Positions 21,999 to 31,600 of a stretch of 64,000 nt of DNA are shown here, one piece after another. Each line of letters begins with the position of its first letter. The stretch's first letter is position 1. The translations under genes and the position numbers were made by a program. The notes beneath the pieces are model-generated. The model saw nothing but the letters and a program-made list of their open reading frames with translations. It ran no database searches and was not told the origin of the DNA. Source of the stretch: Acholoe squamosa (Eukaryota; Annelida; Polychaeta; Phyllodocida; Polynoidae); the NCBI GenBank assembly GCA_949317995.1, contig OX439035.1, forward strand, positions 81,779,959-81,843,958, in the 5' to 3' direction.

Positions 21999-23362
21999 TT
22001 TGTTAGGTTAGTCAATTCAGACTTAAATTTTAGCATATTACTTGAGTCTAATCTCATGATCTCATCATATTCTAAATATACAATGGCTGCTACTCCATGA
22101 TCTAATTCTTCTTCTAATTTTATTACAAAACCTAAAGTACCAGTTTCAGTTAATTCAAAAGTTTCTGATGTTGCTCCGTCTTTAGAAATATCAAAGCAAA
22201 ATAATGTTGTTCCCTCTTTAAATTCGTCTATGGTTACATTTTGTGCTTCATTTCTGAATATATCTCCTGTAGATTTAAGGAGAGCAAGATAAGCCATGTT
22301 ATACATATTATTTGGAAAATCTAATTCATAATGATAAAAAGGAGTTCCTCCATCGTTTACTTTAAGTTCTATTTCTTTAACTTTAAAGTTTTCGAATTTA
22401 AATGGATTACGATTATGAGTGCCTGTGAAGCCATCTAAATGCACGAGACCAATTATGACTCTTTTAGGTAAAGGTGTGTTATTCACAACATGTGAAGCTT
22501 GAAGAATAGCTTTTTGAGGACCGAAAGTGACATATTTCATGTCTATTTTATGGATAGGAATATCCCATATAGGTAAATTAGTAGCTCTTGCTTCTTCTAA
22601 TTCTTGATGAAAATCATCTGTTAATCTAACTCTTTTCACGTACAAGTTTATTTCTTGTACATCTATAATATATTTTTGAGCTTCTACTTTTGACATTAAA
22701 CAAAAAGTTTCATCTGCTCTATCTAATTCAATAGAAAGAGGCAAGTCCCCAGGTAATAATTTAGACTGTGAAAAAAGACTGTCATGTATTCTTACATGCA
22801 CTTCAAACAATGTTCCGTTTTTTGTTTTTTCATATCTTTTTTTAGCTCCTGCATTGTGAGCTGTACCTGTTAAAGTGTTAACTTCATTGAAATCTTTATT
22901 GTCTTTTATGTAAAAACTTAATGGTCCTAAACATTTAGCTGTAAGAGGATCATAACTTAAAGTAAATTCTATTATTGATTTGTAACCATATAAATCATTG
23001 CTGTCTGATATTCTTATTCCTCCTACGAAAACTTTTACATTCTTAAACATAGTAGCACCAAAATAATTAACAGGAAAAACTTTAGCATTATCATTTATAG
23101 TTCCATCGTTAGCTGGAGCGTCAGGTGCTGTTTTATCTGCTTTCAATATTTTTGCTTTTATGTAAAGGTAACTGTTATGTAAAGAAACATAATCTTTTTT
23201 GTTAGATTTTAATGTAAATTGAACAGTGTTGCTGTTTGGTGAAGCTGTAGGATCTATTTTTTCATAGTATGTTTTTATTCTTGTAGTATCAGTAGGAGGT
23301 ATATATTTATAATCCAATTCTGAGCTTATACAATGATGTAAATTTTCATTTAAAAAAGACAT
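21995..23362 (-). CDS. Major capsid protein (hexon-like, double jelly roll)
   Basis: 455 residues. The N-terminus enters the first jelly roll directly (VQFTLKSNKKDYVSLHNSYLYIKAKI), followed by the family region FPVNYFGATMFKNVKVFVGG and YGYKSIIEFTLSYD, with a second barrel in the C-terminal half. Length and order fit Polinton/adintovirus hexons, which form trimeric pseudo-hexameric capsomers. A TGAGATAA promoter-like motif lies about 65 bp upstream (23427-23434). The gene is followed by the protease with a four-base overlap. Confidence 0.9.
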   Translation of the reverse strand: MSFLNENLHHCISSELDYKYIPPTDTTRIKTYYEKIDPTASPNSNTVQFTLKSNKKDYVSLHNSYLYIKAKILKADKTAPDAPANDGTINDNAKVFPVNYFGATMFKNVKVFVGGIRISDSNDLYGYKSIIEFTLSYDPLTAKCLGPLSFYIKDNKDFNEVNTLTGTAHNAGAKKRYEKTKNGTLFEVHVRIHDSLFSQSKLLPGDLPLSIELDRADETFCLMSKVEAQKYIIDVQEINLYVKRVRLTDDFHQELEEARATNLPIWDIPIHKIDMKYVTFGPQKAILQASHVVNNTPLPKRVIIGLVHLDGFTGTHNRNPFKFENFKVKEIELKVNDGGTPFYHYELDFPNNMYNMAYLALLKSTGDIFRNEAQNVTIDEFKEGTTLFCFDISKDGATSETFELTETGTLGFVIKLEEELDHGVAAIVYLEYDEIMRLDSSNMLKFKSELTNLTK

Positions 23363-23445
23363 ATTTTTTGTTCAGGTGTATCTTCTTATTTTTACTTTGA
23401 CAACATAAAAAGATCAAGTTATCGGTTTATCTCAAGCTATTTATT

Positions 23446-23892
23446 CTATCCGAAAATATCACCATGCCTTCCTTTCTTTTTTCTGTTTCTCTTTTTTATA
23501 ATTTTTGGCTGAGGAGATAATTTCTTTCGATTTGAAAAGTTTGAAATAACTTGAGAACCTAAATCAGACAAACTTTCTTCAGCTTCTCTTTTTATAGCCT
23601 TTTTTATATTTTCACCTTTTAAAACATTTTTTGCAATTTTTATTCCTCCTTTAAGAGCTCGTTTTCCTATTGCTTTACCTGCACTTTTCACCGCAGGAGT
23701 AATGAGAGGTACGACTGTTTTAAATAAACCTTTTAGTATGCCACCTATACCATATCCTCTTTGATTTCTGCTTCCTATGAAAGGAGTTAGTGTATTATAT
23801 CCACTTCCATATTGATTGTAAAATAATGGATTTTTATTTTCTCGTAAAAATTGCCTGTAAAGAAGTTTTTTATGAGCACAATTCGAATACAT
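23446..23892 (-). CDS. Basic virion core/membrane-active protein (pX/pVI-like)
   Basis: 148 residues. A glycine-rich linker leads to an amphipathic region (GGILKGLFKTVVPLITPAVK, then SAGKAIGKRALKGGIKIAKN) and a strongly basic C-terminus (KKRNRKKKGRH). Such proteins accompany the hexon and packaging ATPase in Polintons and adenoviruses, where they condense DNA or disrupt membranes. The match is by composition and gene position, not by sequence identity. A promoter-like motif lies at 23924-23931, 32 bp upstream of the ATG. Confidence 0.7.
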   Translation of the reverse strand: MYSNCAHKKLLYRQFLRENKNPLFYNQYGSGYNTLTPFIGSRNQRGYGIGGILKGLFKTVVPLITPAVKSAGKAIGKRALKGGIKIAKNVLKGENIKKAIKREAEESLSDLGSQVISNFSNRKKLSPQPKIIKKRNRKKKGRHGDIFG

Positions 23893-23953
23893 TTTTATTT
23901 ATTTTCCTAGGATTTTTTCTTCTTTATCTCAAATGCTTTTTCTTTATTTATTA

Positions 23954-25051
23954 CTATTTTTTCCATTTCGTGTCCCAATCTTTCCCATAATATTTAGGGT
24001 TGGTTTTTTTTGATCTCCCATAACGTGTTTTACGTGGTGATGCTTTAGACGAACTTTTTTTCTTTTTTATTTCTCCAAAAATATCTTCAGAAGGAGGGGT
24101 AGAGGACATAGGTTCTATTTCACTTTCTTCATCGAATTTTTGTTCAAAAGAAGTTGGTTTTATTTTCTTAATTTTTATTTCTTCTCCTATTCCTCCACTT
24201 GCTTCATCTTTTTTATTTTCTTCAGATTCTGTGAAGGTTTTTTCTTCTCCTGAAGGAATAAATAATTTTTGTTTACCATATTCTGGAGGATAATTTAAAT
24301 TATCATCGTCCACGCTGTCAGAATCTTTAAATAATGATTTTTCAATTGGATCATCGTAATCATTTTCTGAATATTCATCATCTGTTGCTTCTATGGATTC
24401 TATCTTTCCTTTTTCAATTTTTTTATGTATTTGTCGTTGTCGTTTTTTTATAATGTCTATATTTTGATCTTCTATAGGATATTTTTTTATTTTATAAGCG
24501 TCAGCATCTTGCTTGCTTTTTCCTGGTTTATTGAGAAACCAAGATTTAGGTATATGTCGAGATAAATTATACCAAAGTTCATTAATGCCAAGAGGTTCTT
24601 TTTTTATGCTAGTATTAGAAAAAAATTTCATTATGTCTATCACATTAGAATTTTTTAGCAGTTTTCCGTTCATTATTATTTCACCCTGATCATTCCAAAA
24701 AAATTGTAAAGCTAACATTTTTTTTAAAATTTCTTTTATGTAAGGTATTTGTGCTTGTCTTATATGTGATAATATTTCTTCTATAGATATACCTGTATGA
24801 AAAGATTTTTCAGATTGATTTTCTTGAAAATAAGAAAAAAAAGTAGGATTTTGTTTAGATATATCTTGATTAGTACTTAAAACTTTATATGGTTGAATAT
24901 TATACATTTTTTCTGCTAATATTTCTTTTTGTCTTTCAAGAATAGGATTTTTTTCATTTTTAGTTTCTTTCGTATTATTTTCTTCTATAGCTCTAAGTTT
25001 TTTATATGTAACTAAAGGAATGACAATACTTTTTTTGAAAGAAGCAGTCAT
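23954..25051 (-). CDS. Probable virion-associated protein with acidic linker
   Basis: 365 residues. The N-terminal 170 residues are helical with a conserved-looking end (EPLGINELWYNLSRHIPKSWF). The middle is Asp/Glu/Ser-rich (SIEATDDEYSENDYDDPIEK). The C-terminus is basic (SKASPRKTRYGRSKK). It sits between two capsid/core genes, with one base separating it from the gene at 25053-25487. Many Polintons carry a large protein here, thought to be structural, but I could not place this one in a named family. Confidence 0.65.
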   Translation of the reverse strand: MTASFKKSIVIPLVTYKKLRAIEENNTKETKNEKNPILERQKEILAEKMYNIQPYKVLSTNQDISKQNPTFFSYFQENQSEKSFHTGISIEEILSHIRQAQIPYIKEILKKMLALQFFWNDQGEIIMNGKLLKNSNVIDIMKFFSNTSIKKEPLGINELWYNLSRHIPKSWFLNKPGKSKQDADAYKIKKYPIEDQNIDIIKKRQRQIHKKIEKGKIESIEATDDEYSENDYDDPIEKSLFKDSDSVDDDNLNYPPEYGKQKLFIPSGEEKTFTESEENKKDEASGGIGEEIKIKKIKPTSFEQKFDEESEIEPMSSTPPSEDIFGEIKKKKSSSKASPRKTRYGRSKKTNPKYYGKDWDTKWKK

Positions 25052-25052
25052 A

Positions 25053-25487
25053 TTATTGTCTATTTCCTGCTAAACCTCCTAGTAAAGTTACGGCTAAAGG
25101 AATAAGCATAGACAAAAAACCACCTTTTTGTTTTAATACTGCTTTCCTTTTTTTGTTATTCACACGTCTATTTACTAAAAATCTTAAAATTTTTTTATGC
25201 TTTTTAAGTTTAGCATAAGAAAAAGGACTTAATTTAATGTTTCCTTTTAGTACGTTATAAATGCATTGACATATAGCATCTATGTCTTCTTTTCCTGCAT
25301 ATTCTATCAGAAGATTTCTTCTTTTTTTATTTTTAGTGTTACTTAAGACCGTAAGGAAAGCTAATTGCCTAGACAAATTAGGCCTTTTGTTTCTTTTAGT
25401 CTTTTTTTTCTTTAAAATTCTTTTTTTCCCTTTCCTTTTTAATATAGGTCTTTTTTTTAATAATAAAGATTTCCTTTTCTTAGGCAT
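25053..25487 (-). CDS. Small basic virion protein with KQKGGF and hydrophobic tail
   Basis: 144 residues. An extremely basic N-terminus is followed by a helical domain (RQLAFLTVLSNT; YAGKEDIDAICQCIYNVLKG), the conserved-looking KLKKHKKILRFLVNR and KQKGGF, then a hydrophobic end (LSMLIPLAVTLLGGLAG). This layout recurs in invertebrate Polinton/adintovirus genomes next to the packaging ATPase. It probably binds DNA in the particle, with the tail interacting with capsid or membrane. Confidence 0.75.
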   Translation of the reverse strand: MPKKRKSLLLKKRPILKRKGKKRILKKKKTKRNKRPNLSRQLAFLTVLSNTKNKKRRNLLIEYAGKEDIDAICQCIYNVLKGNIKLSPFSYAKLKKHKKILRFLVNRRVNNKKRKAVLKQKGGFLSMLIPLAVTLLGGLAGNRQ

Positions 25488-25564
25488 TTTTTAAAACGTA
25501 ATAAACAAAACTATTTCTTGTCTTTTATATCATTCTTTATTTCATTTATCACACGTACATTTTT

Positions 25565-26227
25565 TTAAGTTTTATTTGGAATATAAACATCTTGGCCTAC
25601 ATCAAAAATATTTCCTCTTAATCTGTATTCTTGTGGAGTTTTTTGATGTCCGTCTATTAAGAGATAAGAATGTGGTTTTCTAGTTGCTTCATTAAAAATA
25701 TTGATAAAAGTTTTATGATTTTTTGGTAATAATTTTCTTCCTAATATTTGAGGCACTGTTTGATCTAAAGGAGAATTAAATATAACAAGGTAAGTAGCAT
25801 TTCTGTTCACAGTTTGTCTTTCTTTCCCTTCAGAAAAAAAATTTTGAGATATATATATCACATTTAAACCTTCATGATGACAAGTTTGAGTAAATAATTT
25901 TCCTATTTCTGCATTATTACTGCTTTCTTTCATTAAGTCATCTAATATAATAAGTCCATTTAAGTTCGGTTTTATGTATTTATCAAAAGAAGAAGGAATA
26001 CCATTAATGAAAATAACGTCTTTATCTTGCATTATAGAAGGTTTTTTAGGAGGTGTTTGACCATAACACCAAATAAAATAATCTATGTTTTTGTCTAATA
26101 TGCGATCACTGTTTTCTATTAAATTATGAACAAAAGTAGTTTTACCACTGTTACTAGGACCTGCTACTATCATAGAAAAAGGTATTCTAATACATGCATT
26201 GAAAATAGGAAATTCTATATGCTCCAT
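25565..26227 (-). CDS. Genome-packaging ATPase (FtsK/HerA, A32-like)
   Basis: 220 residues. Walker A is GPSNSGKTT (23-31), Walker B is LIILDDL (92-98), and a sensor-like ISQNFF lies near 126-131. The short A32-like form is standard for Polintons and powers DNA translocation into the capsid. The stop codon of the integrase lies six bases upstream, so the two genes form one cluster. Confidence 0.93.
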   Translation of the reverse strand: MEHIEFPIFNACIRIPFSMIVAGPSNSGKTTFVHNLIENSDRILDKNIDYFIWCYGQTPPKKPSIMQDKDVIFINGIPSSFDKYIKPNLNGLIILDDLMKESSNNAEIGKLFTQTCHHEGLNVIYISQNFFSEGKERQTVNRNATYLVIFNSPLDQTVPQILGRKLLPKNHKTFINIFNEATRKPHSYLLIDGHQKTPQEYRLRGNIFDVGQDVYIPNKT

Positions 26228-26233
26228 TTTTTT

Positions 26234-27193
26234 TTAAATTCCTTCAATTTTAACTAGTTCTTCTTTATAAAAATTACCACTTAATATTTCATTGTTTTTA
26301 TCAATTAATACATATGTTGCAGGCCAAGTTCTAAGAACATAAGCTACTTGAAAAATTTCTTTTTTCCAATGAGAAGAATATCCTTTTCTAAAAGTAGTTT
26401 TATATTTAGTAATTCTAACTTTATCTCCAACTTTAAAGGGTAAATGATGTTTTTTAGAGAATAAATATTTCCCGTATTGTTTTATCCATATTTTTTTTTC
26501 GTTTGCTTTAGTTACTTCTGAAGGACTTATACCTAAAGTTCTATGCTTACTGTGATTATAACTATATACTAAATTTTGAAGTACATCTATATATCTCAAA
26601 GTCTTTTTGAAAGTAAGATATTTATATATTTTATCTTGTATAGTACGATTGAATCTTTCTACTATTGCACTTTTAGTGTCTTGTGATGTACTGAAAAATT
26701 TAATGTTATTTTCTTTTAAATATTTTCTGAATACACCTTTAAATTCACTTCCGTCATCAAATTGTATAATTCTAGGCTTAACTTTGCTTTTCATTAATAT
26801 ATTTTTAAAGCCATCTAAAGTGACGGAAGCTGTTTTGTTTCTTAATGGAAAAATATAAGCATAACGAGAAAAACAATCTATACAAGCAAGTAAATATTTG
26901 ATATCATCATTTTCATTTTTTAAATTAAATATACTAATTAAATCTATTTGCCATTGATCATTTATACCTTTCACTATAGTTTTTCTTCGTAAAAACCTAT
27001 GTTTTATTTTTTTGTGAGAAGTATAGGTTCTAGTGTTATGAAGAAAAGCTGATACATCCGTATGAGTTATATTTTTATTTTTTTTCTTTGCACTTTCATA
27101 TAATTTATTTGCAGAACTGAAAGAGGCAGGATCAGACGGATTGAAAAATATTTCTTTTAAAATATTTTCTTTGTTTTTAGTTTGTTGGTTCAT
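26234..27193 (-). CDS. Retrovirus-like integrase (rve, DDE)
   Basis: About 319 residues from the ATG at 27193; the frame is open a further four codons to 27205, but only through a GTG. The core has WQIDLI, FDDGSEF and VERFNRT, giving Asp, Asp and Glu with about 33 residues between the last two. An N-terminal helical region carries no clear HHCC zinc site. An SH3/chromo-like C-terminal part has the common KVGDKVRITKY. It would join the AG..CT ends to host DNA, and the six-base target duplication here is its expected footprint. Confidence 0.93.
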   Translation of the reverse strand: MNQQTKNKENILKEIFFNPSDPASFSSANKLYESAKKKNKNITHTDVSAFLHNTRTYTSHKKIKHRFLRRKTIVKGINDQWQIDLISIFNLKNENDDIKYLLACIDCFSRYAYIFPLRNKTASVTLDGFKNILMKSKVKPRIIQFDDGSEFKGVFRKYLKENNIKFFSTSQDTKSAIVERFNRTIQDKIYKYLTFKKTLRYIDVLQNLVYSYNHSKHRTLGISPSEVTKANEKKIWIKQYGKYLFSKKHHLPFKVGDKVRITKYKTTFRKGYSSHWKKEIFQVAYVLRTWPATYVLIDKNNEILSGNFYKEELVKIEGI

Positions 27194-27205
27194 ATTTTTT
27201 GACAC

Positions 27206-27420
27206 ATATTTCCTGTATTACATTACAGAGACGGAAATCCGATATGCATGGTTTCGTTCTAATATATCAAATAATTTTTATACATGAATAGAACGATACA
27301 TATAATCACGTGATTTTAAACCATCTCAATGTAATAGAAAGTGTGTCGATATATTATACTGTCAGATTTCACGGTTATCCATGAAATTTTTTTAATTTTA
27401 TTCATCTAATAAAAAAATGT
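27206..27420 (-). promoter_or_regulatory. Intergenic region with promoter-like motif
   Basis: 215 bp between the zinc-ribbon and integrase genes, with no reading frame. It contains CCATCTCA at 27321-27328 (minus TGAGATGG), a variant of the repeated motif, and a perfect CACGTG E-box at 27308-27313. Confidence 0.4.
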
Positions 27421-28146
27421 TTACTGATTAACAGGCATGTAAATTGGGATGAAGCCACTCGGTTTCATGTTTCCATCTACGTTAAATATCAGACTTTTGT
27501 TTCCTGTTTTTGTTTTCCTTGAACTAGAATTAATTTTAGTTTTATTTCGTGAGGTATTAGATTGCTGCTTGTTCACATTTCTCTTTCTTTTAACCTGCAC
27601 CTTTTCCTTTCTTCCTGCTTTTTCATTTTCATCTTGACTTAAGTCATCATCACTTGTATTATTTTCCACCCTGCTAGAAGTCTTATTCATCTTTTTCTTT
27701 TTCTTGACTTGTATTTTTACTTTTTTTTCTTCATATTCATTTTCGTTATGACTTACATTATCATCACTCTCTTCTTTTCTTCTTTTCAAGTTTTCTTCTT
27801 TCTTGATAGGACGAACAATGTTTGATTCAATATTTTTGGTGGAGTCATTTTTTTCTTCTTCTGAAGATATGCTGTTCGAGTCTTCATTTTCGCTCATATC
27901 TTCCATGACTTTTATACTGAAATTTTGTGCGGATTTAGCTTTGCTTCTTAGCTTTTCTTTCATGTATTTATTGTAACAAGCATTACATCTCAGGTGATTT
28001 TCATCAGACGTAAAAAAATGATAAGATTGAAAAGGTCTATGACACCTTATACATTCTTGTACCATTGACTCTGCACATTTTAAACAATATTTTTTATTTT
28101 TTACTAAATCAGCATTTTTACCACAAAATTCACATTTAGAAACCAT
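27421..28146 (-). CDS. Zinc-ribbon regulatory protein with charged tail
   Basis: 241 residues. Four CxxC pairs occur in the first 60 residues (Cys5/8, 21/24, 32/35, 54/57), with HFFTSDENHLRC before the last pair; two zinc ions are likely bound. The remaining 180 residues are low-complexity acidic and basic tracts (NEDSNSISSEEEKN; KVKIQVKKKKKM). It is probably nucleic-acid binding or transcriptional; no specific family is recognised. A TGAGATAA motif (28206-28213) lies 60 bp upstream of the start. Confidence 0.75.
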   Translation of the reverse strand: MVSKCEFCGKNADLVKNKKYCLKCAESMVQECIRCHRPFQSYHFFTSDENHLRCNACYNKYMKEKLRSKAKSAQNFSIKVMEDMSENEDSNSISSEEEKNDSTKNIESNIVRPIKKEENLKRRKEESDDNVSHNENEYEEKKVKIQVKKKKKMNKTSSRVENNTSDDDLSQDENEKAGRKEKVQVKRKRNVNKQQSNTSRNKTKINSSSRKTKTGNKSLIFNVDGNMKPSGFIPIYMPVNQ

Positions 28147-28287
28147 TTTTTATCATAAAAAATTGAAAACGAATATATATAAAGCTAATTAGCTAAGTTA
28201 TTCATTTATCTCAATAATATTTTTATAATATTATTTTAAAGGTAATAAGGTAAGTCATTCATTTATCTCATTAATATTTTCATAATA

Positions 28288-28605
28288 TTATTCACTGCTA
28301 TCATTTTCACTTAATTCCATTTCACTTTCACTGTTGCTATCACTACTTAAATTTTGTTCTTTTTCTTTCTTTTTTTTTATTTTTTCTTGCTTGTTTTCTT
28401 TCTTCAATTTCTTAACTTTTTCAATTTTTTTATATATTTTATTTTTCATTCGAAGAAGAAGGTCAAACTCTTCTTTTTGAAGAGATATGCTTTTATCTTT
28501 AGTCAAGTCATGAAAATGTAAATATATATTTCCTTTAAATTTATTTATATCTATTCTTTTCCTCCGACCAAAAGCCAAAGTAGGGTATTTTCCTGATTTG
28601 TTCAT
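28288..28605 (-). CDS. PC4-like single-stranded DNA-binding protein
   Basis: 105 residues. FGRRKRIDINKFKGNIYLHF, followed by KSISLQKEEFDLLL and a helix, matches the PC4/p15 coactivator fold: a basic strand, KFKG turn, ISL..(E)F..L strand-helix. The C-terminus is an acidic Ser-rich tail (SSDSNSESEMELSENDSSE), placed at the opposite end from the Ser/acidic region of cellular PC4. It lies directly after DNA polymerase B, which suggests a role in replication or late transcription. Confidence 0.8.
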   Translation of the reverse strand: MNKSGKYPTLAFGRRKRIDINKFKGNIYLHFHDLTKDKSISLQKEEFDLLLRMKNKIYKKIEKVKKLKKENKQEKIKKKKEKEQNLSSDSNSESEMELSENDSSE

Positions 28606-28668
28606 TTTTTCTTTTATTATGCCTTAGGCTTTCTTTCTAATGTTAATAAGGTTAAAGTTTTTTCAAGC

Positions 28669-28675
28669 TATCTCA
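28669..28675 (-). promoter_or_regulatory. Promoter-like TGAGATA motif upstream of PC4-like gene
   Basis: The minus strand reads ATGAGATAGCTTG, 64 bp before the start codon and overlapping the polymerase stop. It is one of a recurring set with the core TGAGATAA; the others are at 21027, 23427, 23924, 28206, 28263, 33141 and 39716. Confidence 0.5.
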
Positions 28676-31600
28676 TGATCTTTTTTTCTTTTTTATTTCT
28701 GGAAAAGGTATTTCGTTTTTTTTTCTTTTTTTCTTTCTTTTAGGTATACTATAGTGTCCATAAGCAAGAGATTTTATCCCACTATCACATAAATATCTTT
28801 TATCTTCAAAAGGAGAAAGAGAAATCTTATGTAGGGAAATGGTATACACTTTATGTTTAAGACTTACTATATTACAGAATTGATCTTCTCTTATTTTATT
28901 TTTAAATAAGACTTTTTTAAAGTTACTATGTTTTATTTCTTGTATACAACTTTTTTTTATGCCTTTCACTTTTTTCTCTTCTTCTCCAGTTTCATAAAGA
29001 ATAGAATACATTTTAGGTCTTAATGCTATAAATTCTTTTATTTTTTTCCCTCCTGTTTCATCTTTGAATTTTCCTAAAACTTTCATATTTTTAGAGGAAA
29101 ATAAAGGATGACTTTCTTTAAGATTAGAAAAATCAAAATAATTTTCAATATTTTTTATCTTTTTTAAGAAATGTTCATCTTTAATATAATAAATGAATGA
29201 GTCTGTATCCGTGTATAACAATTGAATAATGCTTTCTGAAAAAGCAGGTAACATGATATTATAATGAAAATTAAACATCCATAATTTTGATAGTTCTAAT
29301 ACTGTAAATCCTATGTATATAGGTTTATTTAAAAGAATTCGTTCTTTGTTATATTGTATACCTACGAAGTCTTTTTGAAAGATATGTAGTGATTTAAAAT
29401 TTGGTTTTCTTATAAGTTTTTCACTTACTAAAGGATTAGAAGTTAATTTCATAGTTGATCTTTTCTTAACATTTTCTAACGTTTTCCCAAAAGTGCTGTT
29501 AATTAAAAGTTTAAAAAATTCTTTGTCAAAAGAAGAAGTAGCTAAGGTTCTTTTTGTTGTATTAAAATCGATGTATGGTTTCATCCAATCTTTTTGTTTA
29601 AATGAAAGAACTCTATGTATTTTTTTAATTTTCATTCCTAGGTTTAGATATAGCTTTAAGTTACGGTAATGTATAACGTAATTTTCCTTTTGATTTAAAT
29701 TACATATTAATTTTTTTCCTCCTTTTTTATATGAAATTCCTATGTCTTTGAGTACTTGTTCAGCATAAGTGGATAAATCTTCCTTTTTTATTTCTAATTT
29801 TTCTGGTGCTAAAGGAAAAGAATTATGTCTATCATGAAGGTTTGCAGGATAAGATAGAGTTACTTCCATAATATAGCCTGTTTCATTATCGTCTGGAATG
29901 TTACATATTTCTAATTTATTTATTTCTTTTTTTTCTAACCATTTGAAATCAGAAATAGGTAAAAAATCTGCTAAACATTTTCCATATAAATTATTGCAAT
30001 CAATATAAAAAATATGTTCATCAGGCTCTTCTGCTATGGCATACCTGTGCGAAACATTAGTTATCCCTCCTCTTACACCTGTTTCTATGAAATTGTACAT
30101 TTCTATGTCCGAAAATAAATCTAATTTAACCCCAGTATATTTTAACATGGCTTGATAACTTAAGCTTGGTGAAGTAAGAAAATGTGATGGATCTAATCCA
30201 TAATAATCTAAAGCCTTTTCTCTAAAAGATTCGAAAACGTCACATAAAAGCAAAACGTCTATTTTTAAATATTCTTTCAAATAATCTTTTAGGTTCTTGC
30301 ATTTGAAAGCTTTGAACATAAAAAGAGCATGCTGGTAATCTTCGTCAGAAATGTTTTCTTTTGTTAAAGAAGAATAAAAATATTTTCTTGCAGGCAATTT
30401 TTTTTCTTTCAAGACACTCCATGAATTTATATAATCATAACACATAACTCCTTTACGGATAACATAAGGTAATAATTTTTTATCTTTTAAATGCTTCTTT
30501 GTTTCATAGAAGTCATCAGTTCCTTTTTCATTCATAAGATTTGCTAATTTAGCTAAAGAAGTAGGAAGAAATTGAAAAGAATCTATGAAACGAAAATTTT
30601 CAAAACTTAAAGTCAAAAATTTTTCTGACGATTTTGCTATAACAGATATATTTTTCTCGTCCACATATTTATATAATTTTTGAATAAGAAAATGAGTGTC
30701 ATAGTTCATGCTATTATGAATAACAATAGGTATTTTTAATTTATCCATCCTTAAAGACGTATAAGTAAGATTACATCTGTTACAAGCATAATTTATGTCT
30801 CTCCCTTTACCTTCTCGCCCTATATGAGAATGATCTAAAACTTTACGTATACCTTTACGAGTCAATGAAACCCCACAAACGTAACATTTTCTCTGCTTAG
30901 CTATATGAGAAATATCCTGAGGAGTTAATTTCATAGGTTCTCTTTTATGGTGTAAAATATAAGATATTTCAGCTCTTTTTTGATATAAATAAGAGACAAA
31001 ATTTGATATGACATTTTTTCCTACATATATGAATGGATCTTGATTGTATTCTTTATATTTTGACACCATTATAGCACCGAAAGCATTTAATTTATGTTCG
31101 CGTTCACATAAAGATTTACCTTTATAAATTGGTTCTTTCATTTTATAATTATAACATTCAAAATCTGCATAAATGATAAAAGGACTTTTTACTTTATTTT
31201 TGAAATCTGAAAAATTAAGATGTGAACCTATAGGTGGCATATAGTATCCTTGTCCTACGTAAGGATTTTTATTGCAATTCTGAGTTATGTGGGACTTATA
31301 TTTTTTTTCTGAGCAAAAAGATATCAAGCATTTGTAACAAAAATATCTAGTTTTTTTCCAGAAAAAAGGTCTTATAAACTTATGTAAATTCCTAATCAAA
31401 TAGTAGTGATCATCATATAATAATAAATCAACATGTCTTCCTTCAGAAACAGTAGTCGAATTAGTAGAAATATACATAGGGAAAGGTTGAATAATCTTTT
31501 GCTCTGTTTCTAACATACCAAATACATTTATTGTTAGATTGTTCTTTTTTTCAAATTGTGATATTTCATTTAATTTCACAGGAAAAGTAATAAAAGAAAG

